From assembly GCF_001547895.1 (NCBI RefSeq), contig NZ_AP014627.1, positions 1,863,501 through 1,927,500 of the forward strand: DNA of 64,000 nt, read 5' to 3'. This DNA is from Pseudomonas sp. Os17. Its GTDB lineage: Bacteria; Pseudomonadota; Gammaproteobacteria; Pseudomonadales; Pseudomonadaceae. Under the pieces are notes generated by a model that had not been told where the DNA came from, did not search any database, and was given only the letters and a program-made list of their open reading frames with translations. Of this stretch, positions 8,633-17,650 are shown piece by piece (position 1 is the stretch's first letter; the number at the start of each line of letters is the position of its first letter). A program made the position numbers and the translations under genes.

Positions 8633-9099
8633 AGCGCTGGTTAGCCGCCGCCATCCTGGGCCTGAGCATCGCCGGCGTGGCCCACGCCGCTATCGATACC
8701 TATCAGTTCGCCAGCGACGCCGACCGCGAAAGGTTCCACCAACTGACCAAGGAACTGCGCTGCCCCAAGTGCCAGAACCAGGACATCGCCGACTCCAACG
8801 CGCCGATTGCCGCCGACCTGCGCAAAGAGATTTTCCGCATGCTCGGTGAGGGCAAGGACAATCAGCAGATCATCGACTTCATGGTCGACCGCTACGGCGA
8901 CTTCGTGCGCTACCGGCCGGCCCTGACCGGCAAGACCGCGCTGCTCTGGTTCGGTCCCGCCGGGCTGCTGCTGGGCGGTCTGGTGATCATTGCCGTGATT
9001 GTCCGGCGTCGTCGCGTCGAGCTTCGTGACAGCCCGAACACGCTTTCCGTCGAAGAGCGTCAGCGCCTCGACCAACTGCTGGATAAAAACCACCCATGA
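8629..9099 (+). CDS. ccmH: cytochrome c-type biogenesis protein CcmH (CycL)
   Basis: A 156-residue protein with a signal peptide (about 1-20, ending AHA). It carries the CcmH redox motif [19 protein letters not shown] (Cys45 and Cys48) and one C-terminal membrane segment (about 103-124). It reduces the CxxCH motif of apocytochromes and passes substrate to CcmF. It overlaps ccmG and ccmI by 4 bp. This is the short Pseudomonas form, with the TPR part encoded separately by ccmI. Confidence 0.95.
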   Translation: MKRWLAAAILGLSIAGVAHAAIDTYQFASDADRERFHQLTKELRCPKCQNQDIADSNAPIAADLRKEIFRMLGEGKDNQQIIDFMVDRYGDFVRYRPALTGKTALLWFGPAGLLLGGLVIIAVIVRRRRVELRDSPNTLSVEERQRLDQLLDKNHP

Positions 9100-10301
9100 T
9101 TGATTTCTGGCTTGCAGCAGGCCTGCTGCTCCTGATCGCCCTGAGTTTCCTGTTGATCCCGGTATTGCGCGAGCGTCGTGCCCAGCGTGAAGAGGATCGT
9201 ACCGCGCTGAACGTGGCGCTCTATGAAGAACGAGTGGCCGAGCTCAACAGTCAGCAAGCCGAAGGCGTGCTCAGTGCCGAACAGATGGACGCCGGACGCG
9301 CCGAAGCGGCTCGCGAGCTGCTGGCGGACACCGAAGGCAGCGCTCCGCTGCGCAGCTCGCGCCTGGGCAAGCCGTTGCCGTTGCTGGCGGCGCTGCTGGT
9401 GCCGGTGCTGGGGCTGGGGCTGTACCTGCATTTTGGCGCCAGCGACAAGGTTGAGCTGACCCGGGCGTTTGCCCAGGCGCCGCAGTCCATGGAGGAAATG
9501 ACCCGGCGCCTGGAGCGCGCGGTGGCGGCCCAGCCGGACTCTGCCGAAGGTCTGTATTTCCTCGGGCGCACCTACATGGCCCAGGATCGCCCGGCGGACG
9601 CGGCGAAGATCTTCGAACGCACCGTGGCCGTGGCCGGCCGCCAGCCCGAGCTCTTGGGGCAATGGGCCCAGGCCCAGTACTTCGCCGACAACAAGCAATG
9701 GTCGGACAAGGTCCAGGGCCTGACCGACGAAGCGCTGAAAGCCGATCCCAACGAAGTCACCAGCCTTGGGCTGCTGGGGATCGCCGCCTTCGAAGGCGGG
9801 CGCTACCAGGACGCCATCGACTACTGGAAACGGCTGCAGGCGCAACTGCCGCCGGACGACAATTCCCGCGCAGCGCTGCAGGGTGGGATCGAACGGGCCA
9901 GCGAGAAGCTGGTGGCCGCGGGAGGCAAGGTTGCGACCGAGCCGGCGGTTCAGGCCAAGGGCGCCTTGCTCAAGGTTCGCGTCGATCTGGCTGCGCAGCT
10001 CAAGGACAAGGTCCAGCCGGGCGACAGCGTGTTCATCTTCGCCCGTGCCACCCAGGGGCCGCCCGCCCCGTTGGCGGCCAAGCGCCTGACCGTGGCCGAC
10101 CTGCCGGCTACGGTCGAGCTGGGCGATAGCGACGCGATGATGCCGCAGTTGAAACTGTCGAACTTCCCTGAAGTCCAACTGGTTGCGCGCATTTCCCGCG
10201 CCGGCAAGCCAACGTCCGGCGAGTGGGTTGGGCGTAGCCAGCCATTGCCCAGCAGCACCACCGCCGCGCAACAGCTGACCATCGACAGTCCGGATCAATA
10301 A
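9096..10301 (+). CDS. ccmI: cytochrome c-type biogenesis protein CcmI (CycH)
   Basis: A 401-residue apocytochrome c chaperone of the heme lyase complex. It has an N-terminal helix (about 2-22), a cytoplasmic coiled segment with [20 protein letters not shown], a second helix (about 91-110) and a periplasmic TPR region. TPR-like repeats are visible as [20 protein letters not shown] and [20 protein letters not shown]. It closes the nine-gene ccmABCDEFGHI run, in which most genes overlap by 4 bp. Confidence 0.94.
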   Translation: MIDFWLAAGLLLLIALSFLLIPVLRERRAQREEDRTALNVALYEERVAELNSQQAEGVLSAEQMDAGRAEAARELLADTEGSAPLRSSRLGKPLPLLAALLVPVLGLGLYLHFGASDKVELTRAFAQAPQSMEEMTRRLERAVAAQPDSAEGLYFLGRTYMAQDRPADAAKIFERTVAVAGRQPELLGQWAQAQYFADNKQWSDKVQGLTDEALKADPNEVTSLGLLGIAAFEGGRYQDAIDYWKRLQAQLPPDDNSRAALQGGIERASEKLVAAGGKVATEPAVQAKGALLKVRVDLAAQLKDKVQPGDSVFIFARATQGPPAPLAAKRLTVADLPATVELGDSDAMMPQLKLSNFPEVQLVARISRAGKPTSGEWVGRSQPLPSSTTAAQQLTIDSPDQ

Positions 10302-10315
10302 CCAGAGAAGCCGCC

Positions 10316-10717
10316 ATGACCGCCATCGCTCGTATCACCCTGTTGTCACTGGTCCTGGGGTTGAGCGCTTGTACGGTCCAGCGGCCGGTGCCCACCTCCT
10401 CTGAACCCATTCCGCCCGCGGGGCCGAGCACACGCCCGGCTCCGTCCACGGCCCCGGGCAAGCCCAGCGCGCCGATCCCCACCACCAAACCCCTGCCTCG
10501 CACCTCCGCCAGCTTTGCCCCGCCGCCGGGCGGGCACAGCCACTGGGACGCCCGGCTCGGGGTCTATGTGCTGGACGACCAGAACAACACGTTCTACCGC
10601 CAGCGCACCTATTACCGCTGGAACAACGGTTGGAGCCGTTCCATCAGCCCCGACGGGCCTTGGGAAGACACCGATATCCACGGTGTTCCCGCCGGCCTCG
10701 GCCGCCAGTTCCAATAA
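10316..10717 (+). CDS. small proline-rich lipoprotein, function unknown
   Basis: A 133-residue protein with a signal peptide and lipobox LGLSAC (Cys at about 19), so probably lipidated. A Pro/Ser/Thr-rich linker (about 22-70) is followed by a compact aromatic domain: HWDARLGVYVLDDQNNTFYR, then YYRWNNGWSRSISPDGPWED. It starts 14 bp after ccmI and may be read through from the ccm operon, but it is not a known Ccm factor. I do not recognise a family; an envelope location is the only supported inference. Confidence 0.8.
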   Translation: MTAIARITLLSLVLGLSACTVQRPVPTSSEPIPPAGPSTRPAPSTAPGKPSAPIPTTKPLPRTSASFAPPPGGHSHWDARLGVYVLDDQNNTFYRQRTYYRWNNGWSRSISPDGPWEDTDIHGVPAGLGRQFQ

Positions 10718-10844
10718 TTCCGGCGCCTGCCGGATAACCGCAGAGGCGCAGGCCAGAGCCCGCGCCCCGGGGTGGATTATTTAAGCCTCGGGTCGGCTGG
10801 CCGATACAGCGGGGTGTTCCCGAGTATCAGCCGTTGAGCGCCCG

Positions 10845-11987
10845 ATGAAGAAAGACCTGAACAAACCCTATGTCGCGCCGATGGTGTTTTGGCTGGCCGT
10901 GATCTGTGTCCTGCTGTTGCTGTATGGCCTGGGGCCGGCAGACGTGCCGGAACTGATCTATCTGTCCCTGGCACCGCTGTACCTGCTGGTGGCCTTCGCC
11001 TTCATGTATTACTTCTTCTGCTGGAGCCTGATCTCGGTGTTCCGCCTGGGCGAGATCGGCTGGAAGAAGGTCGACTACGGCTGGCTGCTGCTGGCTTCCC
11101 TGGCGCTGATCAGTGCTACCCAGGCGGTCCGCGTGGACTGGTTCCAGAGCGACTATCAATGGGCGCAAAGCCAGCAGGCCGGCCTGCAGCGCAGGGTGTT
11201 GGCCGAGATCGACGACATGCTCGGCAGCGCTCACTGTCAGGCAGCGCTTGAGCTGCATGAGCCCCAGGATGCGGCCCAGGTCAGCAGCCTGTGCGAGCGC
11301 TTTGGCACGCTGGAACGCAGCGCCGATGGGCGTCCGTCGACCCTGGCGGTGAGCAAGGTGCAGCAGGCTCTGGATGATCTGCGTGGCGAGTATTCAGCAC
11401 CCCTGGTGCAGCAATGGTTGCAGCGTCTGGGACAGACATTCGGGGAGTTGGAGCGCCAGCGGGCCGAGGTCCAGCGCCTGCATGGGCTGACCCAGGTCAG
11501 CCAGGCCGAACGCCTCTACGGCTATTGCGCACCTCTGTTGCTGGTGATTGCCCTGGCCTTGCGCGCCTCCAAGGTGACGGGCGAGGTGCTGCTCAAGGCC
11601 CCCCAGCGACGCAGGCTGTGGCTGATCGTCAACCGCCGCGTGGTGCTCGATGGCCTGGGCTTTGTCCGCGGTGCCCGGGCGCGTCTCGACGAAGCCCTGA
11701 GGAACTGGCGCGTGGCCCGTTGGGGCGTGGTGCACCTGTCCTGTGACTTCATCGCCGCGGCCAGTCCCCAGGACACCCCGGTGGCGGTGGCCCCGGGGTT
11801 CTATGAAAACGAATTCCGGCTCGAGACCCTGGCCGACTTCGACAGCAGTCAGTTCGTCGAATGGGCCGCGACCCAGACCATCGACATCCTGTACCTGGTC
11901 GGTGAAACCGATCAGGGCCTGATCGAGCGCCTGCGGCGCTGGGGCGAGGCGCTGAACATCGAGGTGCTGGTCCGCGAGCGCATCTGA
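10845..11987 (+). CDS. inner-membrane protein, function unknown
   Basis: A 380-residue protein that I do not recognise. It has three N-terminal hydrophobic segments (about 11-30, 36-62 and 78-95) and a hydrophilic, helix-rich stretch of about 125 residues. A fourth segment (about 226-240) precedes a C-terminal soluble domain with LWLIVNRRVVLDGLGFVRGA and DILYLVGETDQGLIERLRRW. No catalytic motif is evident. It begins 127 bp after the lipoprotein gene and ends 8 bp from the convergent LysR gene. ATG at 10845 is the first start in frame. Confidence 0.75.
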   Translation: MKKDLNKPYVAPMVFWLAVICVLLLLYGLGPADVPELIYLSLAPLYLLVAFAFMYYFFCWSLISVFRLGEIGWKKVDYGWLLLASLALISATQAVRVDWFQSDYQWAQSQQAGLQRRVLAEIDDMLGSAHCQAALELHEPQDAAQVSSLCERFGTLERSADGRPSTLAVSKVQQALDDLRGEYSAPLVQQWLQRLGQTFGELERQRAEVQRLHGLTQVSQAERLYGYCAPLLLVIALALRASKVTGEVLLKAPQRRRLWLIVNRRVVLDGLGFVRGARARLDEALRNWRVARWGVVHLSCDFIAAASPQDTPVAVAPGFYENEFRLETLADFDSSQFVEWAATQTIDILYLVGETDQGLIERLRRWGEALNIEVLVRERI

Positions 11988-11995
11988 AGTGCGTC

Positions 11996-12880
11996 TCAGA
12001 GGCGCTCCAGCAACTGCTCCACGTACTCGATGAAGGCCCGGGCCTTGGCACTCACCAGGCGCCCGCCGGGAAACACCGCCCACAGTTGCTGCCGTGGCAG
12101 CTGCCAGTCGGTCAGCAGTGCCTTGACCGCGCCGCTGGCCAATTCCGGGGCGAACATCCATTGCGAGGCGGTTGCCAGGCCCTGATGTGCCAGGACCGCC
12201 GCCCGCAAGCCTTCCGCGGCATTGACCCGGATCCTGCCGCTGACACTCACCTGCTGCTCTTGGTCGCCCTGGAAAAAGTGCCAGAGATGGCCGGGCCCCC
12301 GGCTGTAGATCAGGGCCTGGTGTTCGCTCAGATCGGCCGGATGCCGGGGTTCGCCATGTGTGGCCAGGTACTCCGGGGTGGCCAGCAGCAGGCGCGGGCA
12401 TTCGGCGATTTTGCGCGCGGTGAGGGTCGAGTCGGCCAGGCGGCCCATGCGCAGCGCCACATCCACCCCGGCTTCCACCAGATTGATGTGCTGATCGTCC
12501 AGTACCACGTCGATCTGCAGCCCCGGGTGACGATCAAGAAAGGCCCCCAAGTGGGGCACGATGTGCATGCGGGCGAAGGTCACCGCGGCGCCGATGCGCA
12601 GGGTGCCATGCAATGCCGCCGCCGACCCGCGAGCAGCGTTTTCCGCCTCGCAGGCCTCCTCCAGGGTGCGCCGGGCCCGTTCGAAATAGGCCAGGCCGGC
12701 CTCGGTGGGGGTCAAGCCGCGGGTGGAGCGCAACAACAGCCGCACCTGCAGATGGGCCTCCAACTGGGCAATGGTTTTCGATACGGCGGGCTGGCCCAGG
12801 TTCAGGCGGCGGGCGGCAGCGGAGAAGGACCCGCTTTCCACCACATGCACAAAGGTTTCCATCGCGGCTAGGCGGTCCAT
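11996..12880 (-). CDS. LysR family transcriptional regulator
   Basis: A 294-residue regulator with an N-terminal winged helix-turn-helix (AMETFVHVVESGSFSAAARR, then QPAVSKTIAQLEAHLQ). A periplasmic-binding-like effector domain begins near LHGTLRIGAAVTFARMHIVP. It lies directly downstream of, and on the same strand as, an MFS exporter gene (78 bp gap) and is probably transcribed with it or controls it. The effector cannot be read from the sequence. Members with this N-terminus (MDRLAAMETFV) are often close to the PecT/DmlR-type LysR subgroup, which is only a weak guide. Confidence 0.93.
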   Translation of the reverse strand: MDRLAAMETFVHVVESGSFSAAARRLNLGQPAVSKTIAQLEAHLQVRLLLRSTRGLTPTEAGLAYFERARRTLEEACEAENAARGSAAALHGTLRIGAAVTFARMHIVPHLGAFLDRHPGLQIDVVLDDQHINLVEAGVDVALRMGRLADSTLTARKIAECPRLLLATPEYLATHGEPRHPADLSEHQALIYSRGPGHLWHFFQGDQEQQVSVSGRIRVNAAEGLRAAVLAHQGLATASQWMFAPELASGAVKALLTDWQLPRQQLWAVFPGGRLVSAKARAFIEYVEQLLERL

Positions 12881-12958
12881 CGGTTGTCCTTGCAGGAGAG
12901 GGGAGCAGGGCCCCCGGGAGCGGTAGCCGACACTATCACCGGGTTCAGCCCGAGTCGC

Positions 12959-14167
12959 CTAGGCGCGCACGGCTCGGCGGTTGTCCGCCACCAAAAGAAA
13001 GCGCAACAGGGCCAGCAGAGGAAAGGCGCTGCCCACCAGGGCCACGCCCAGCCAGCCGCCGTGTTCGTACACCGCGCTGGCAATCGATGAGCCGAAGGCG
13101 CCACCGATGAAGATGCTGGTCATGTACAGCGCGTTGAGGCGGCTGCGGCTGTGGGCGTCCAGGGCATACACCGCCCGTTGCCCGAGCACCATGTTCATTT
13201 GCACGCAGAAGTCCAGGACCACTCCGGTCACCGCCAGGCCGATCACGCTGTAGGCGGGATGGATCAGTGTCGGCACAAAGCTCAGGGCCGCCAGGAGCAT
13301 GGCCAGCAGCGAGGCGATGCGGGTGTGGCCGGCATCCGCCAGGCGTCCGCTGATGGGGGCGGCGATGGCCCCGATGGCGCCTACCAGGGCGAAGATCGCG
13401 ATCTGGCTCTGCGACAGGCCGTGCTGGCGTGCCAGCTCCAGCGGGGCCGCGGTCCAGAACAGGCTGAAGCTGGCGAACATGCAGCCCTGGTAGAAGGCCC
13501 GCTGGCGCAAGACCGGTTGCCGGCGCAGCAGGCTCCCCAGTGAGCGCAGCAGTTGGCCGTAAGTGGCGCTATGGGCCGGTTGGCGCTTGGGCATGGTCAG
13601 CATCAGGACCAGGCTGATGGCCGCCATCAGCACGGCAGCGGCAATGAACATCGCGCGCCAGCCAAACAGATCGGCCACCACGCTGGACACCGGACGAGCC
13701 AGGAGAATCCCCAGCAGCAGGCCGCCCATGATCCCGCCCACCACTCGGCCGCGGGACTCTTCCGGGGCCAGGTGCGCTGCCAGGGGAATGAGGATCTGCA
13801 CCGACACCGAGCTGAAGCCGATCAGCAGCGACACCAGGAGAAAGACGTTGGGCTGCTGGGTCCAGGCCGCTCCCAGCAGGCTGGCGATGGCCACCAGGGT
13901 GGTGATCACCATCAGTCGGCGGTTTTCCAGCAAGTCGCCCAGGGGCACCAGGAAGAACAGGCCCAGGGCATAGCCGATCTGGGTCAGGGACACGATCAGG
14001 CTGGCCAGGGAACTGGACAAGCCGAGGTCCGGGGCGATCAGCTCGATGATGGGTTGTGCGTAGTAGATGTTGGCGACGATGGCGCCGCAGCAGAAGGCGA
14101 ACAGCAGCACCATGCCTCGGGTCATTGTCACGCTGCGCAGGGGCAGCGCCTGGGTCGTTGAGCTCAT
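12959..14167 (-). CDS. MFS transporter, probable drug/metabolite exporter
   Basis: A 402-residue protein with about twelve hydrophobic segments and the MFS loop 2-3 signature GDLLENRRLMVI. The N-terminus reads RGMVLLFAFCCGAIVANIYYAQPIIELIAPDLG, with the NIYYAQP motif seen in YnfM-like exporters. The start MSSTTQALPLR at 14167 is preferred; the longer frame adds 37 residues that look non-coding. Substrate unknown. The LysR gene immediately downstream is a plausible regulator. Confidence 0.9.
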   Translation of the reverse strand: MSSTTQALPLRSVTMTRGMVLLFAFCCGAIVANIYYAQPIIELIAPDLGLSSSLASLIVSLTQIGYALGLFFLVPLGDLLENRRLMVITTLVAIASLLGAAWTQQPNVFLLVSLLIGFSSVSVQILIPLAAHLAPEESRGRVVGGIMGGLLLGILLARPVSSVVADLFGWRAMFIAAAVLMAAISLVLMLTMPKRQPAHSATYGQLLRSLGSLLRRQPVLRQRAFYQGCMFASFSLFWTAAPLELARQHGLSQSQIAIFALVGAIGAIAAPISGRLADAGHTRIASLLAMLLAALSFVPTLIHPAYSVIGLAVTGVVLDFCVQMNMVLGQRAVYALDAHSRSRLNALYMTSIFIGGAFGSSIASAVYEHGGWLGVALVGSAFPLLALLRFLLVADNRRAVRA

Positions 14168-14422
14168 CGGAATTCTCTTGGCGGCGAAAAGATGGGGCAA
14201 GGTTAAGAGGCAGCGCGGTAACGCAGTAGAGAGGGCGGGGCAATAGCATTCATTCCTGCGGGGAATAAATGACCGATTCAAGGCGTTGCGCTGCCGGCCG
14301 GGACGGATGCCGCTGACGAGGGCTGATGATACATTTACTTACATCTTGTTCGATAGCATGCTCATGTTCGCCATTCGCCCCGGAGTGGCCCGAGCCCCTT
14401 TTTCAACAGAGGAATCCATCCC

Positions 14423-15052
14423 ATGAATCGGTCTTTGCGTGGTTGGTTGTGCGCCGCTCAGGGCGTTGTCCTGGCGTTCACCCTGGTGGGCGTCGCGGCC
14501 CGCGCCCAGGAGGCGCCGGGCATGCGCATGGGCGTGCGCGGCGAGATCACCGGGATCAGCGGCGACCTGGTGCGGGTGCATGTCAACAGCGGTGAAAACG
14601 TCAGTGTCGAGCTGACCCCACAGACCCAGGTACGCGGGGTGACCCTGGCCAACATTGAGGACATCAAGCCCGGCAGCTACATCGGCTCGGCGGCACTGCC
14701 CATGGCCGACGGCACTCTCAAGGCCCTGGAAGTGCATGTCTTTCCCGCGCAGATGGCCGGCACCGGGGATGGTCATCGGCCCTTCGACCTGGCCAAGGGC
14801 AGCAGCATGACCAACGGCAGCGTCGGGGATCTGGTGGTGAGCAACGGCCGCACCCTGACCGTCAATTACAAGGGCGGGCAGCAGAAGATCCTGGTGCCGG
14901 ACGATGTCCCCATCGTCAATCTCACCCCCGGGGATCGCAGCCTGCTCAAGGCCGGGGTCAAGGTGGTGATGTTCGTCACCCAGAGCGCCGACGGCAAACT
15001 CACCGCGCAGTCGATTTCCGCCGGCAAGGATGGGGTGGCTCCGCCCATGTAG
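14423..15052 (+). CDS. periplasmic DUF5666-like protein
   Basis: A 209-residue protein with a signal peptide (about 1-28, ending ARAQE). Two OB-like beta repeats are visible: VRGEITGISGDLVRVHVNSG with ELTPQTQVRGVTLANIEDIK, and later VGDLVVSNGRTLTVNYKGGQ with VMFVTQSADGKLTAQSISAG. This pattern fits DUF5666-type proteins, sometimes annotated as metal-transporter related without evidence. It is probably periplasmic. It diverges from the MFS gene across 255 bp, and its function is unknown. Confidence 0.75.
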   Translation: MNRSLRGWLCAAQGVVLAFTLVGVAARAQEAPGMRMGVRGEITGISGDLVRVHVNSGENVSVELTPQTQVRGVTLANIEDIKPGSYIGSAALPMADGTLKALEVHVFPAQMAGTGDGHRPFDLAKGSSMTNGSVGDLVVSNGRTLTVNYKGGQQKILVPDDVPIVNLTPGDRSLLKAGVKVVMFVTQSADGKLTAQSISAGKDGVAPPM

Positions 15053-15199
15053 GGCCGTTGCCTGCGGGGTGGAGGATTCCGCTCCGGTTCTGCGCCGCCC
15101 AGGCTTGCATTGCCAAATGTTGCAGCACGCGGGTTGCGGTGGAAGTCGCCAAAGCCTTGGTTTACGGTTTCCGGTCGTTCAATGCGCCGGGAGTGCCTT

Positions 15200-15649
15200 A
15201 TGGAAAAGTCGACGTTCAACCCAGCCAGTGTGTTCAATTCGCTGCAATACGGTTTCAGCCAGGCGGTGGAAGTGCGGGGCGGCCGACGCCTGCTGCTGTC
15301 CGGCCAGGTGGGGGTGGATGAGCAGGAGCGGACGGTCGGCCCCGGCCTGCGGGAACAGACCGAGCAGGCCTTCGACAACATCGCAAGCGTCCTGGCCGCG
15401 GCGGGCGGCCAGATGGCGGATGTGGTGATGCTGCGGATCTACATCGCCGAAGCCGCCCGCGACCAGCAGGATCACATCAGCGCGGTGCTGCTGGAGCGCT
15501 TTGCCAGCCAGCCGCCGGCGTCTTCGTGGATTATCGTCAGCGGCCTGTCCCTGCCTGAGTGGCTGATCGAGGTCGAGGCCGAGGCGGTGCTGGAGGAGCA
15601 GCATCAGGTGGCCACGGCGGCGTTGTTCAATCCGGCACGGGCGCTCTGA
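15200..15649 (+). CDS. RidA/YjgF/YER057c/UK114 (Rid) family protein
   Basis: A 149-residue member of the Rid family of small trimeric enzymes. RRLLLSGQVGVDEQ, QTEQAFDNIASVLAAAGGQMADVVMLRIYIAE and LIEVEAEAVLE match the family core. In RidA proper, an arginine near the C-terminal third (VARLPKD) binds the imine substrate. Here the matching stretch reads SGLSLPEWLIEVEAEAV with no Arg, so enamine/imine deaminase activity cannot be assumed. The start MEKSTFNPASVF is preferred over a longer frame. No obvious partner genes. Confidence 0.88.
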   Translation: MEKSTFNPASVFNSLQYGFSQAVEVRGGRRLLLSGQVGVDEQERTVGPGLREQTEQAFDNIASVLAAAGGQMADVVMLRIYIAEAARDQQDHISAVLLERFASQPPASSWIIVSGLSLPEWLIEVEAEAVLEEQHQVATAALFNPARAL

Positions 15650-15665
15650 ACTCGCCAGCAGGCAT

Positions 15666-15695
15666 AAAAAAAGCGACCGCCCGGGTCGCTTTTTT
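15666..15695. terminator. bidirectional intrinsic terminator
   Basis: AAAAAAGCGACC and GGTCGCTTTTTT form a perfect stem around a short loop. It lies between the convergent Rid gene (stop 15649) and the sulfate-binding protein gene (stop 15713) and can terminate both. Confidence 0.9.
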
Positions 15696-15712
15696 CATTC
15701 ACCCGCGAGTGG

Positions 15713-16714
15713 TCATTTGGCGTTGGTGTAGATCTGGTCGAAGATCCCGCCGTCGTTGAAGTGGGTCTTCTGCACGCTGCGCCAGTCGCCGAAGGTCTTC
15801 TCCACCGAGAGGAAGTCGACTTTCGGGAAGCGGTCGGTGTACTTGGCCAGCACCTTCGGGTCCCGTGGGCGCAGGTAGTTGTTGGCGGCGATTTCCTGGC
15901 CTTCCGGCGACCACAGGTACTTCAGGTATTCCTCGGCCGCGGCGCGGGTGCCTTTCTTCTCCACCACCTTGTCCACCACCGATACCGGCGGCTCGGCTTC
16001 GGCGGACACGCTCGGGTAGATCACCTCGAACTGATCGCGGCCGAATTCGCGGGCGATCATTTCCGCTTCGTTCTCGAAGGTCACCAGCACGTCGCCGATC
16101 TGGTTGGTCATGAAGGTGGTGGTGGCGGCGCGGCCACCGGTGTCCAGTACCGGCGCCTGCTTGAACAGCTTGCCGACGAAGTCCTTGGCCTTGTTCTCGT
16201 CGCCGCCGTTCTTCAGCACATAACCCCAGGCCGAGAGGTAGGTGTAGCGGCCGTTACCCGAGGTCTTGGGGTTGGGCACAATCACTTGCACGCCATCCTT
16301 GAGCAGGTCCGGCCAGTCCTTCAGGGCCTTGGGGTTGCCCTTGCGCACGATGAACACGGTGGCCGAGGTGAAGGGCGCGCTGTTGTCCGGCAGGCGCGTC
16401 ACCCAGTTGTCCGGCACCAGTTTGCCGTTGTCCGCCAGGGCGTTGATGTCGGTGGCCATGTTCATGGTGATGACATCCGCCGGCAGGCCGTCGATCACCG
16501 AGCGCGCCTGTTTGCTGGAGCCGCCGAAGGACATCTGCAGGGTGATGTTCTCGTTGTGCTCGGCTTTCCAGTGTTTCTGGAAGGCGGCGTTGTAGTCCTT
16601 GTAGAAGTCGCGCATCACGTCGTAGGACACGTTGAGCAGGGTCGGTGCGGCCTGGGCGACGCTGCCCAGGGCCAGGCCGGCCGCCAGAAGCGAAGCGCTG
16701 AAGAGTTTTTTCAC
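15713..16714 (-). CDS. sbp: sulfate ABC transporter substrate-binding protein
   Basis: A 333-residue periplasmic binding protein with a signal peptide (about 1-22, ending AQA). It has the Sbp/CysP pattern: LLNVSYDVMRDFYKDYNAAF, QMSFGGSSKQARSVIDGLPA, DVITMNMATDINAL and the hallmark VPNPKTSGNGRYTYLSAWGY. It delivers sulfate or thiosulfate to CysTWA, which is not encoded nearby, so this is a stand-alone binding protein. An AT-rich stretch upstream (16775-16800, with TCTTTAAAGA) could hold a CysB site; this is inference. Confidence 0.94.
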   Translation of the reverse strand: MKKLFSASLLAAGLALGSVAQAAPTLLNVSYDVMRDFYKDYNAAFQKHWKAEHNENITLQMSFGGSSKQARSVIDGLPADVITMNMATDINALADNGKLVPDNWVTRLPDNSAPFTSATVFIVRKGNPKALKDWPDLLKDGVQVIVPNPKTSGNGRYTYLSAWGYVLKNGGDENKAKDFVGKLFKQAPVLDTGGRAATTTFMTNQIGDVLVTFENEAEMIAREFGRDQFEVIYPSVSAEAEPPVSVVDKVVEKKGTRAAAEEYLKYLWSPEGQEIAANNYLRPRDPKVLAKYTDRFPKVDFLSVEKTFGDWRSVQKTHFNDGGIFDQIYTNAK

Positions 16715-16804
16715 TGCACATTCCTTTTGTTCGAGAGTGAAGGCAATTTGCCGCCGACTATAGCCGGGGCGCTATATCTCTTTAAAGATTAAAAAGAACT
16801 TTGC

Positions 16805-17629
16805 TTATTCCAGTTTCTTGAACAGCGCGTTACCGCAGCGCGAGCAGAAGGCTGCGGACGGTTCGTGGCTGTTCTTGCGGCACACCGGACAGTCATGCTT
16901 GAGCTGTTCGCCACGCATGGCGCTGGCCAGTTCCGCGGTGAAGATCCCGGTGGGCACGGCGATGATCGAGTAACCGGTGATCATCACCATGGACGAGATC
17001 ATCTGGCCGATCACGGTCTTGGGCACGATGTCGCCATAACCCACGGTGGTCAGGGTGACGATGGCCCAGTAGATGCCCTTGGGGATGCTGGTGAAGCCAT
17101 GTTCCGGGCCTTCGACCACGTACATCAGGGTGCCGAACACCGTGACCAGGGTGCAGACGCTGAGCAGGAACACCAGGATCTTCTGCTTGCTGCCGCGCAG
17201 GGCGTCCAGCAGGTAATGGGCCTGTTTCAGGTAGGGCGCCAGTTTGAGCACCCGGAAGATCCGCAGCATGCGGATGATACGGATGATCAGCAGGTACTGG
17301 GCGTCGCTGTAGTACAGGGCGAGGATGCCGGGGACGATCGCCAGCAGGTCCACCAGGCCATAGAAACTGAAGGCGTAGCGCAGCGGCTTGGGCGAGCAGT
17401 ACAGGCGCAGGCCGTACTCGATGGCGAAGATCAGGGTGAAGCCCCATTCGATGCAGGCCAGGACGTTGGCGTAGTTGCTGTGTACCTCGTCGATGCTGTC
17501 GAGGATCACGATCACCAGGCTTGCGAGGATGATCAGCAGCAGGGCGGTGTCGAAGCGCCTTCCAGCCACCGTATCGGTCTGGAAGATCATCACGTAGAGG
17601 CGCTGGCGCCAGTTGTCGCTATTACCCAT
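16805..17629 (-). CDS. voltage-gated potassium channel family ion transporter with C-terminal zinc ribbon
   Basis: A 274-residue six-helix channel subunit. The S4 helix is basic (RIIRMLRIFRVLKLAPYLKQ). The pore has the K+ selectivity filter TLTTVGYGD. After S6 the tail has two Cys pairs, CPVC and CSRCG, 16 residues apart, a likely zinc ribbon. It probably conducts K+ across the inner membrane; the ribbon may be for assembly or sensing. The start MGNSDNWRQRLY is preferred over a TTG six codons upstream. Confidence 0.9.
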   Translation of the reverse strand: MGNSDNWRQRLYVMIFQTDTVAGRRFDTALLLIILASLVIVILDSIDEVHSNYANVLACIEWGFTLIFAIEYGLRLYCSPKPLRYAFSFYGLVDLLAIVPGILALYYSDAQYLLIIRIIRMLRIFRVLKLAPYLKQAHYLLDALRGSKQKILVFLLSVCTLVTVFGTLMYVVEGPEHGFTSIPKGIYWAIVTLTTVGYGDIVPKTVIGQMISSMVMITGYSIIAVPTGIFTAELASAMRGEQLKHDCPVCRKNSHEPSAAFCSRCGNALFKKLE

Positions 17630-17650
17630 GGAAGTCGCCTGAATCAAAGA

